Shown piece after piece: positions 1 to 6,412 of a stretch of DNA of 6,492 nt. Every line of letters starts with the position of its first letter. The first letter of the stretch is position 1. This DNA is from Candidatus Thorarchaeota archaeon (GTDB lineage: Archaea; Asgardarchaeota; Thorarchaeia; Thorarchaeales; Thorarchaeaceae). The translations under genes and the position numbers were made by a program. The stretch spans positions 1 to 6,492 of the forward strand of contig JAEORN010000225.1 of NCBI GenBank assembly GCA_016840825.1. Direction: 5' to 3'. The notes beneath the pieces are model-generated. The model worked only from the letters and a program-made list of their open reading frames with translations. It searched no databases and had not been told where the DNA came from.

Positions 1-2
1 AC

Positions 3-74
3 CATCGTTTATTGTTATTCCTTTACGAATACGACCAATTCATCTTGAGCATTATCGACACTGTCTTAAGATAG
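3..74 (+). CDS. Possible C-terminal end of an upstream gene (partial)
   Basis: The frame beginning at base 3 is open from the window edge to a TAG at 72-74 and reads as 23 residues ending IIDTVLR. It mixes hydrophobic and charged residues like an ordinary protein C-terminus and would end 28 bases before the transporter start. The stretch is too short to identify a family. A second plus-strand frame (from base 2) is also open across this edge, so the assignment is weak, and the region may simply be intergenic. Confidence 0.25.
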   Translation, partial: HRLLLFLYEYDQFILSIIDTVLR

Positions 75-102
75 TCTGTTTCCGATTTTCTAGAGCTGGG
101 CT

Positions 103-1404
103 ATGTCTATGACTAAAGACGGCAATGAAACTAATGGCGAAAAAAAGGCTCAAGAACCTACTGCAGCAAGTTCAGGATTTCTTGGTTTGAGCAATAACCT
201 CTGGAGACTAGCTGCAGTTATGGGAATAGCGCAGCTTTCTGTGTCTTTATGGAAGTGGGAGTTTAGTATCTTCTTGGAGCGATTCCTAGCGCCATGGCAA
301 ATCGGTGTAGTATTCTCTGTAGCGACATTTGCTGGTCTGATAGCAAGTATATCCTCTGGCTATATTGCAGATTTTATTGGTCGACGATGGACAATCGCTC
401 TTGGTTTTCTTCCGGTAACATTTGGATTAGTTACCATGTCCATCGTTCCTATTTGGCCATATGTAGCAGTTCAATTTGCTTTGGTCTGGTTCGGAATGAG
501 CACTGCTCGATTAATGTCACGGGCGATCCCAGCTGATGAGATTGCATCCGATGATGGGCGTAATCCAGCTCGTAGACTCATGATGGTGATGACGCCATTA
601 TGGTTTCTGGATGCCCTTGGTCCTTTTGTCGGATCAATTCTCCTTAACGCAGGTTACCAGTCAAGCAATCTTCATGGTCTTGCCGCAATTATCTCTATAG
701 TCACATTTTTGTCAGCAATTATTTTGATAAAGGAATCATTGGGTTCTGATGTGAGGAAGAAAGCACGCTCTGGACCCAAAATATCTGTCCGTCAACTTGG
801 TCGTGATTACTGGTTCCTAGCTTTTGGCATGATAGGCTTCTCATTCTCTTGGAGCTTAGCAATACAGTATCTTGGCAACCTTTGCGTCGGTCCCTGGAAT
901 GTCGATCCAATAACATATGGTCTGACATGGAGTCTTTTCTCGCTAACAAGCGCTTTCATAATGTATCCTGCGAGTGCTATTGCTGATCGTAATCTCAAAG
1001 GTTCGTTAATTATCGGTGTCTTTGGAAATGCTCTCATTTTCTTGTGGTTCAGCATCGGAAGTGGAGCCCTAATGATGTATCTCATCAACTTTGTGTGGGC
1101 ATTACCCTTTGTTCTTTGGATTGGTGCGGAACGAAGTATCATTGTACTTGTCGTTTCTGAAGAAACCAAAGGCAGAGCTCTTGGCACCTATGACCTATTG
1201 ATGGGAATTGTTGGAATATTCGGTCAGATGTTTGGTGCCATGATTTGGCAACTAACTGACAGTCTTCGGATTGTTTGGGCCGCAGCTGGCATAGGGATGC
1301 TAATCAGTTGTTTTGTCCTGCTAATCTTACTCCGTTATATCCGAAACGGAAAAATCGTGGGTATCCCCCGGCAGAGTGAATTGCTCTTTAAGGCGAAACG
1401 GTAG
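103..1404 (+). CDS. Major facilitator superfamily (MFS) transporter
   Basis: This is a 433-residue integral membrane protein, the normal length for a 12-helix MFS carrier. A hydrophilic N-terminal tail of about 30 residues precedes roughly twelve hydrophobic segments (about 34-56, 66-88, 96-115, 118-140, 160-183, 189-210, 234-257, 270-293, 300-320, 323-350, 360-385, 389-411). The signature motif A is clear between helices 2 and 3 (GYIADFIGRR, 86-95). A motif-C-like GPFVG lies in helix 5 (173-177), and a degraded repeat of motif A (AIADRNLKG, 292-300) lies between helices 8 and 9. The 211-233 segment, rich in Lys and Arg, fits the central cytoplasmic loop. The fold implies secondary transport of a small solute; the substrate cannot be read from the sequence. 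ATG at 103 is used, but ATG at 109 is equally possible and neither has a strong ribosome-binding site. No obvious promoter is seen just upstream. Confidence 0.9.
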   Translation: MSMTKDGNETNGEKKAQEPTAASSGFLGLSNNLWRLAAVMGIAQLSVSLWKWEFSIFLERFLAPWQIGVVFSVATFAGLIASISSGYIADFIGRRWTIALGFLPVTFGLVTMSIVPIWPYVAVQFALVWFGMSTARLMSRAIPADEIASDDGRNPARRLMMVMTPLWFLDALGPFVGSILLNAGYQSSNLHGLAAIISIVTFLSAIILIKESLGSDVRKKARSGPKISVRQLGRDYWFLAFGMIGFSFSWSLAIQYLGNLCVGPWNVDPITYGLTWSLFSLTSAFIMYPASAIADRNLKGSLIIGVFGNALIFLWFSIGSGALMMYLINFVWALPFVLWIGAERSIIVLVVSEETKGRALGTYDLLMGIVGIFGQMFGAMIWQLTDSLRIVWAAAGIGMLISCFVLLILLRYIRNGKIVGIPRQSELLFKAKR

Positions 1405-1503
1405 GCGTGTTGCTCATTAAAGCAGTTGAATCTCTATATGCAACAAATTCTCGGTCCGATTCTTTGCATACGATAGGGGGATTTCTCAAGTTTTATCATA
1501 TTT

Positions 1504-3306
1504 GTGAATGATGATGACTCGCAACATTTCTTTATCAATAATAGTGCATATGCTTCAGAGAGCGAGGTGTTGCGATTGTCCAGCTCATCGCAAGATACAG
1601 AATGGATTCAGAGAGTTCTCGATGTCGTCAACGAGGGAATGATAGTAATTCAAGATGAAGATGTCTTAATGGCTAATTCAGCATTTGCTGATATGCTAGA
1701 GTACGACAGTGATGAAATAATCGATATTGCGTTCGAAGACATTGTGGACAAACTCGCTCGCCGCCATGATAGTGAACTCATTGAATCGTTTATCCTCGGA
1801 GAACACCTTTCTCGTTTTACAACGCGACTCGCTTCAAAGACCGGAAATACTCTACATGTTGAGATTACTCCAACAAATGTCACGCTAAATGGAAAGCCTG
1901 CTATCCTTGCTAGTATAAAGAATATATCAAAACAGATTGCGCTGGAGGCTGCTGTGACTGAGTTAGAGAACAGATTTGCTTCTCTCTATGATATGTCTCC
2001 AGTTGCGTACTTCACGTTAAATCGGAATGGGATGATAGAACAGGTCAACGCTGCAACCGAAGAGCTCCTCCGAACCGATGCTGAGGAGATTATAGGACAG
2101 CCAATTTCAATTTTCCTTCCTGAGCCAAAGCCGGGCTACAACCCTGGAATGGATATCATACGTGAAGTACTCCTTGGTAAAAGCGTTAAGGATCTTGAGA
2201 TGGAATTTCGGAGTAAAGAAGGTAAGAGTCTCTGGGCAAGTGTGTCTGCCCGCTCGTTGACATCCGGACCTGACAAACCAATTGAAATCGCATTAACTGC
2301 AGTAGACATCACACGACGTCGCGCAATGGAGCAGAATCTACGAGAAGAGAGTGAACGAGCCAATCTGTACCTTGATGTAATGACTAGTGATTTGAATATG
2401 ACTAATCAGAATGTTCTTTTTGCACTAGAAGACTTAAGCATCTCACTTGACCTTCCTGACCGATTGAAGAGTCTCCTAAGTGAAACAGCATGGAGCCTTC
2501 GGAATGCGGCTCGAATGATAGCCAATATGGGTGTCTTGATATCTCTTGATCAATCGCCTCCTGAGAAGACTCAGACTCGCCTCCTACCACATTTCAATAA
2601 GGCAGTTAGAGAGGCACATCGAGACTTCGAGTGGAAGACCCTTGAAATCTCTTCAAACATTGCAGACAGCGCTCTCGATGTGATTGGTCATGCCTTTATG
2701 TGGTATATATTCTTCAACATCATTCATTACTGTGCGAGTGTCGATACAAGTGACACAGTAGTTCTTGACATTCAAGCTAACACCACAGAAGTAGACAATA
2801 TGGTTCGCATTGTGATTGAGGATAGGGGTCCTGGAATCCCAGACGAGGAAAAATCACATATCTTTAGACGAGTGGGACAATCCCAAGATCCATTCGTCGG
2901 AAGGGGTCTTAGTCTAACAGTTGTTGATAGATATATTTCACAACTAGGAGGAAGAATTTGGGTTGAAGATCGAGTAAAGGGTGACTATACTCAAGGCTCG
3001 AGGTTCATTGTATTAATACCTGCATGGAAAGAATTGATAGCTATTCCACAGATACTCTTCTATAAGTCGGACCACTGCGTTTTTTGTGGTCCCGTACTAG
3101 CTAGTCTAACTACTGTGCTCACCGAGTTGGGTATCGATCCCTTTGCAGTAAAGATAGTTAATGTTGATGAACCAGATAGTGAGGTTTCAGAGCAAGATCT
3201 TCCTGCACTCCCAACAATCTACATGGGTCCCGAGCAGATGTCTGGCTATCTCTCAGAGGATGATTTGCGCGCAGCTGTTTCGAAAATGATTTTCACAGCA
3301 GGCTGA
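1504..3306 (+). CDS. PAS-PAS-histidine kinase-like protein fused to a C-terminal thioredoxin-like domain; phosphoacceptor His missing
   Basis: A 600-residue protein with no transmembrane segment or signal peptide, so probably cytoplasmic. In order: PAS domain (about 32-145), PAS domain (about 155-272), a short helical linker and DHp-like helices (about 274-350), a HATPase_c domain (about 360-507) and a thioredoxin/glutaredoxin-like domain (about 512-598). The ATPase domain keeps the G1 box DRGPGIP (440-446), an F-box-like IF (453-454) and a G2 box GRGLSL (466-471, third Gly replaced by Ser). In related archaeal kinases the DHp motif reads roughly MxHDIN; here it is MTSDLN (293-298), so Ser295 replaces the phosphorylated His. 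The N box FFNIIHYCA (403-411) keeps Asn405, but Tyr409 stands where the Mg-binding Asn is expected. The terminal domain has CVFC (525-528) after a beta strand and a plausible cis-Pro at 570 (LPT). The start is GTG, the first start codon after an in-frame TAG at 1474; GTG 1567 is an alternative that would still keep both PAS domains. A TATA-like TATATG at 1435-1440 could drive it. Role inferred: signal sensing, probably without classical autophosphorylation. Confidence 0.88.
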   Translation: MNDDDSQHFFINNSAYASESEVLRLSSSSQDTEWIQRVLDVVNEGMIVIQDEDVLMANSAFADMLEYDSDEIIDIAFEDIVDKLARRHDSELIESFILGEHLSRFTTRLASKTGNTLHVEITPTNVTLNGKPAILASIKNISKQIALEAAVTELENRFASLYDMSPVAYFTLNRNGMIEQVNAATEELLRTDAEEIIGQPISIFLPEPKPGYNPGMDIIREVLLGKSVKDLEMEFRSKEGKSLWASVSARSLTSGPDKPIEIALTAVDITRRRAMEQNLREESERANLYLDVMTSDLNMTNQNVLFALEDLSISLDLPDRLKSLLSETAWSLRNAARMIANMGVLISLDQSPPEKTQTRLLPHFNKAVREAHRDFEWKTLEISSNIADSALDVIGHAFMWYIFFNIIHYCASVDTSDTVVLDIQANTTEVDNMVRIVIEDRGPGIPDEEKSHIFRRVGQSQDPFVGRGLSLTVVDRYISQLGGRIWVEDRVKGDYTQGSRFIVLIPAWKELIAIPQILFYKSDHCVFCGPVLASLTTVLTELGIDPFAVKIVNVDEPDSEVSEQDLPALPTIYMGPEQMSGYLSEDDLRAAVSKMIFTAG

Positions 3307-3311
3307 TCGAT

Positions 3312-4451
3312 TCAGTCCTTTGAAGGCATTGGAACCAGAATGTCGTACTCATCCCTTATACCCATCTCAGCTATACCCATATTTGGGTAGACTGTGATCT
3401 GGTCTCTGAGTGCTATCATGTATCCTTCATGTTCAGTTCTAATGACCCCATCACCGACAGGTCTACCATGAATGTCTGTAATTTTTGCTATGGCTTGTCC
3501 TTTCCCTACTTTCTCGCCAGGGCCCACGAGTAGTTTTATGATTCCAGAGTGCTTTGCTCGCGGATGTTCAATTCGTCTGATTCTATATTCAGGAACTGGT
3601 ACAGAATATTCTGTGATCTTTTCTTTTGGAGAATCCAGCATTCCTGCCCATCTAAGAAGATTTCTTGTAGCTTTTACAGCGCCTGCTATGATTTCTGGAA
3701 TCAATACGCTATTGCTGCCAAGCTCCACAGTGAAAGCTGGTATTCTTAGGGAGTTCAAAACTGCTCCAGAGAGGGATCGATGATATTTCAGATTCATATA
3801 CTTCTTTGGAGGAAAATCAGTGGTAATCATTGCCCCAGCTCCAAATGCCTCAACCATTCCGAGCTGTTTCCTAGCGAGTTCCTCAGCTTCCTTTCTTTCC
3901 TTGTCACCTTCATAGAAGATACGGTCGATAATTGAGTACGGAATAGAACGCAATGAATGATTGTGAATATCTAGATGATAGTCTGCATACTTCTCGAAGT
4001 ATGAGAAAAGAAGTTTGGCTACCTGTTCATACGGTTTTGGATACTTCTTATCTTCATCCTCTTCATCTGGCTTTGCAAACCTGCCTTCCGGAAATTGACG
4101 ATTGGGGTCATCATCTTGATATTCCGGATGTCTTTGATAGAGTCTGAGAGCCGTTGGATTTAGCGTAGGAATTGACACTATCGTGCCCCTTAGTTCTTTC
4201 ACCAAGTCTTCCGTCACTAGTTCATGGAGAACAGCAACGCCAGTCAGTTCATTCCCATGGACGTTTGCTGTTATGAAAAAGGTCGGCCCCTCGTTATTCC
4301 CTTGTGCGATGACAACAGGTATCCTATCAATTGTTCCCGTCGGTAAAGTCATTGCATCAATGAAACCATACTTTATTTTTCCAGTTTCACTCTTTGCACT
4401 ACCAATCCTAATTTTCTTCATACTATTCAGCCTAGTCGCTACACGAAACAT
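3312..4451 (-). CDS. Succinylglutamate desuccinylase/aspartoacylase family zinc hydrolase
   Basis: This 379-residue soluble protein belongs to the AstE/AspA branch of the M14 zinc carboxypeptidase fold, whose members cleave N-acyl amino acids or similar amides. Zinc ligands are visible as HGNE (His65, Glu68) and LDIH (His163). A substrate-binding DPNR follows at 115-118, and the likely catalytic glutamate is Glu243 in TVELGS. After residue 285 comes the small beta-barrel typical of the family, resembling a lipoyl domain (GPGEKVGKGQAIAKI, 310-324). An acidic, Lys-containing insertion at 127-138 lies after the DPNR motif and is variable in the family. All expected active-site residues are present, so it should be active; the substrate is unknown, since non-canonical family members often cannot be assigned by sequence. 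The start is uncertain: ATG at 4451 has AAAAGGAT just upstream, but ATG at 4421 (Met11, MKKIRIG) is where the conserved domain begins. The gene converges with the kinase-like gene, with 5 bases between stops. Confidence 0.88.
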   Translation of the reverse strand: MFRVATRLNSMKKIRIGSAKSETGKIKYGFIDAMTLPTGTIDRIPVVIAQGNNEGPTFFITANVHGNELTGVAVLHELVTEDLVKELRGTIVSIPTLNPTALRLYQRHPEYQDDDPNRQFPEGRFAKPDEEDEDKKYPKPYEQVAKLLFSYFEKYADYHLDIHNHSLRSIPYSIIDRIFYEGDKERKEAEELARKQLGMVEAFGAGAMITTDFPPKKYMNLKYHRSLSGAVLNSLRIPAFTVELGSNSVLIPEIIAGAVKATRNLLRWAGMLDSPKEKITEYSVPVPEYRIRRIEHPRAKHSGIIKLLVGPGEKVGKGQAIAKITDIHGRPVGDGVIRTEHEGYMIALRDQITVYPNMGIAEMGIRDEYDILVPMPSKD

Positions 4452-4458
4452 TACTATC

Positions 4459-4469
4459 CTTTTAATGCA
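4459..4469 (-). promoter_or_regulatory. AT-rich element that may be a TATA box or a ribosome-binding site for the hydrolase gene
   Basis: On the minus strand this reads GCATTAAAAGG. If ATTAAAAG is an archaeal TATA box, transcription would start about 26 bases on, near 4437, making ATG 4421 the start with a short leader. If instead AAAAGGAT is a Shine-Dalgarno-like site, it sits at suitable spacing from ATG 4451. The two readings exclude each other and decide the start codon. Confidence 0.3.
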
Positions 4470-4567
4470 TCGAGAAGAGTAATCCGAGGTGTTGAAGACA
4501 GTTAGTAAAGTTCTGAGAGCGATTTGGTTGCAGCTATGTGAAGAAGCTCAGAAAATGACACTAATCT

Positions 4568-4576
4568 GTTTTTATC
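4568..4576 (+). promoter_or_regulatory. Possible TATA box for the TrmO-like gene
   Basis: GTTTTTATC is centred about 25 bases before the ATG at 4597, the spacing expected for an archaeal TATA box driving a leaderless transcript. No ribosome-binding site precedes that ATG, which fits leaderless translation. This is weak positional evidence in an AT-rich gap, but it agrees with the protein-based choice of start. Confidence 0.3.
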
Positions 4577-4596
4577 TGCATTTTGCGAATATCAAA

Positions 4597-5043
4597 ATGG
4601 TGATACAATTGACTTACACGCTAATCCCCATTGGTCATGTGAAAAAAACAGACAATGAAATTCACCTAGTCATCAAATCTGAATATTGGGATGCGACTGT
4701 TCATCTTGAGCTGTTTTCTCATATCATTGTCCTTTGGTGGATTGACCGCATGGATACACCGGATATTCGGCATACACTTCTTGCAAATCCTCCAAAAAAC
4801 AAAGGACCTACAGCTTCTGGAGTATTTGCTTGCAGATCACCAGCAAGACCGAATCCAATTGGTCATACCGTTGTAAAGATCGAGTCGATTGATGCTGCGG
4901 ACTCACGAATTCTTATTGACCACATGGACGCGGAGGATGGAACTCCTCTTTTAGATATCAAGCCATATTTACCATCCTCTGATAGGGTTGAGAATGCGAT
5001 TGTCGCTCCTTGGTTTGAAAACTTGCATCCGAGATATTCGTGA
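4597..5043 (+). CDS. trmO: TrmO/TsaA-family (UPF0066) tRNA N6-methyltransferase
   Basis: From ATG 4597 this is a 148-residue single-domain protein of the TsaA/YaeB (TrmO) family. The bacterial member uses S-adenosylmethionine to methylate the N6 of t6A37 in tRNA-Thr, improving decoding next to the anticodon. The family signature GVFACRSPARPNPIG is at residues 75-89, and the family's typical DGTPLLDIKPY follows at 114-124. The N-terminal YTLIPIGHVK matches the usual first strand (IPIG.V). The C-terminal extra domain of the longer bacterial proteins is absent; I believe short archaeal versions exist. A longer reading from GTG 4489 adds 36 residues (184 in total) that precede the conserved first strand and look unlike a domain; ATG 4555 is an intermediate option. 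A TATA-like element 25 bases upstream favours 4597. Substrate in this organism is inferred from the family, not proven. Confidence 0.88.
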   Translation: MVIQLTYTLIPIGHVKKTDNEIHLVIKSEYWDATVHLELFSHIIVLWWIDRMDTPDIRHTLLANPPKNKGPTASGVFACRSPARPNPIGHTVVKIESIDAADSRILIDHMDAEDGTPLLDIKPYLPSSDRVENAIVAPWFENLHPRYS

Positions 5044-5124
5044 CCAATATGTGATTAGTACTTATTTTCTTAATTGGTCATTCTTATTAGGCTATGATTC
5101 GATATCATTAGTCGGGCGAGAATT

Positions 5125-6348
5125 GTGGGAATATTTGACAAGGTACCAATATTGCCAAGGCTGCTTTTGAAAGCATTGGTGGTCATGCTTATTCCACTTC
5201 AGTTCTACTTAACGAGTCCTAGAGATATTCTGCTTCTCATCCTAAGTGGATTTCTCTTCACTCCAGCATCCAGTGATTATTACATAATCCCAGGAATTGT
5301 ACGTCCTGATCAGCCCTTCTTTGCAACAACCATCGTATCCAATTTCATATTGGCATTATTTATTGCCCTTCCAGCCATTTTCTTCAACTACAAAGTGCTA
5401 AGGAGCCCTCTTGACAAGCCCTTGCGAAATCTTGCGATTGGAGTTATGGTCATTTCATCATTCATGGCCTTCATGGCTATGCTAATTATAATGCCAGTAT
5501 TCAGTCCAATCTACTACTATAACTACTTGCTCATTCAGAATATACAGACTTTCCCGACATTCGTGATTGGTGCCTTCATTATTCTCCCAATGATACAAAG
5601 GCAAGCTACTCTCATTGCCTCTCCTGAAAATCTACATACCGAGTCTATGGAAACTATTAGGCAAAATGTCCAATTAAGTGTGAGAAGAGAAATGAGTCTA
5701 GCCACAATTCTCTGGGCTGGTCTATACTTCTTTCCATATTTCATCATGAACCTGGGTTCATCTTATTCTACGTATATCGAATTGTATTCCTTTTCGTATA
5801 TGATTTCCATTAATGACTACATCTACATCGGCTATGAGTATACCAATATGATCTATGCAATGGCAGTACCTGTCTTCATCCTCCCAGTACTTGGTATACT
5901 GAGTGCTCTTCGTTTTGTCTATGTCAGAGACATCTATCGATATCTTAAACATGAAATTGCGTATCGCAGGTTGATGTATATGGGCATTCTGGGCGATTTC
6001 TTTCCGGTAATTGCATTTACTGCGATGATTGGATTTATTTCAGCAGGAGCCATTGTGTCATTAAGTGCTATCCCTGTCCCTCTTTTGGTATTTCTTGGAT
6101 TAGGAATATCTAGGCTACATAGGTCAGTTCTCCCTCATGCAAACCGCATATGGGCAGATGTCGATGCTAGAATGTGGTTTGAAGAAGAAGAGCAATCGCT
6201 ATCAGTAATTCCAGCAATTGCAGCAACACCTGAAATGCCTCATCGTCCCACGGAAGAAAAGATCAAAGTTCCAATTACATACATGTTGATGTCACACATT
6301 CGTAGGAAACGGAACAACAATCATTTTCTAGACGAAACAGAGGAATGA
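5125..6348 (+). CDS. Unrecognised polytopic membrane protein with Tyr-rich external loops
   Basis: I do not recognise the family of this 407-residue protein. It has about eight or nine hydrophobic segments (about 12-29, possibly 33-46, 67-90, 103-125, 139-157, 191-210, 241-263, 286-308, 311-328). Basic residues in the loops at 91-102, 158-190 and 264-285, and in the tail, put these on the cytoplasmic side. That makes 126-138 and 211-240 external, and both are rich in tyrosine (for example YYYNY at 130-134). The last 79 residues form a hydrophilic tail with an acidic EEEE (353-356), a Pro/Ala-rich stretch and a basic RRKRNNN cluster (393-399). No transporter signature, catalytic motif or metal site stands out. 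The start is GTG 5125, preceded by a weak GGGCGAG at 5113-5119; an ATG at 5185 (Met21) lies inside the first hydrophobic segment and is less likely. It follows the TrmO-like gene after 81 bases, so co-transcription is possible but not shown. Confidence 0.75.
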   Translation: MGIFDKVPILPRLLLKALVVMLIPLQFYLTSPRDILLLILSGFLFTPASSDYYIIPGIVRPDQPFFATTIVSNFILALFIALPAIFFNYKVLRSPLDKPLRNLAIGVMVISSFMAFMAMLIIMPVFSPIYYYNYLLIQNIQTFPTFVIGAFIILPMIQRQATLIASPENLHTESMETIRQNVQLSVRREMSLATILWAGLYFFPYFIMNLGSSYSTYIELYSFSYMISINDYIYIGYEYTNMIYAMAVPVFILPVLGILSALRFVYVRDIYRYLKHEIAYRRLMYMGILGDFFPVIAFTAMIGFISAGAIVSLSAIPVPLLVFLGLGISRLHRSVLPHANRIWADVDARMWFEEEEQSLSVIPAIAATPEMPHRPTEEKIKVPITYMLMSHIRRKRNNNHFLDETEE

Positions 6349-6353
6349 TTTCA

Positions 6354-6380
6354 TTGCTACCAGACTGGTTTGTATAGCAA
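6354..6380. terminator. Inverted repeat between convergent genes, possible hairpin
   Basis: TTGCTA (6354-6359) pairs perfectly with TAGCAA (6375-6380) across a 15-base loop, and the loop itself holds CCAG-A-CTGG (6360-6368). It begins 5 bases after the stop of the membrane-protein gene and lies before the stop of the minus-strand gene at the edge, where transcription from both sides would end. The stem is short and only a GATTTTG run follows, so a role in termination is a guess; archaeal terminators are mainly T-tracts. Confidence 0.25.
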
Positions 6381-6412
6381 CATGAGTACTATAAATTGAT
6401 TTTGACTGTGTT

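Noticed and set aside
294..536. 80-residue plus-strand frame within the MFS gene
   Set aside because: It is a frame-shifted shadow of the MFS helices, rich in Cys/Ser/Trp, with no independent support.
807..1187. 126-residue minus-strand open frame inside the MFS gene
   Set aside because: It lies fully antisense to a well-supported transporter with clear motifs, and its own translation has no recognisable domain.
1434..1440. CTATATG as a firm promoter for the sensor gene
   Set aside because: A single short AT-rich match in an AT-rich gap, with a 60-base distance to the start codon, is not enough for its own feature; it is mentioned only in the gene entry.
3030..3045. Sequencing or frame error joining a kinase gene to a separate thioredoxin gene
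   Set aside because: The frame runs through without interruption, the linker between the kinase ending and the CxxC domain is short and codon use does not change, so a true fusion is simpler.
3472..3783. 103-residue plus-strand open frame inside the hydrolase gene
   Set aside because: It is antisense to the conserved barrel and catalytic-Glu region, with Ser/Pro/Phe-rich shadow composition and no family features.
4183..4482. 99-residue plus-strand open frame over the start of the hydrolase gene
   Set aside because: It is antisense to the zinc-ligand region of a confidently identified enzyme; its hydrophobic stretch comes from reading conserved codons backwards.
4988..5170. Small plus-strand frame bridging the TrmO-like and membrane-protein genes
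   Set aside because: It overlaps both better-supported genes in another frame, and its translation shows no motif.
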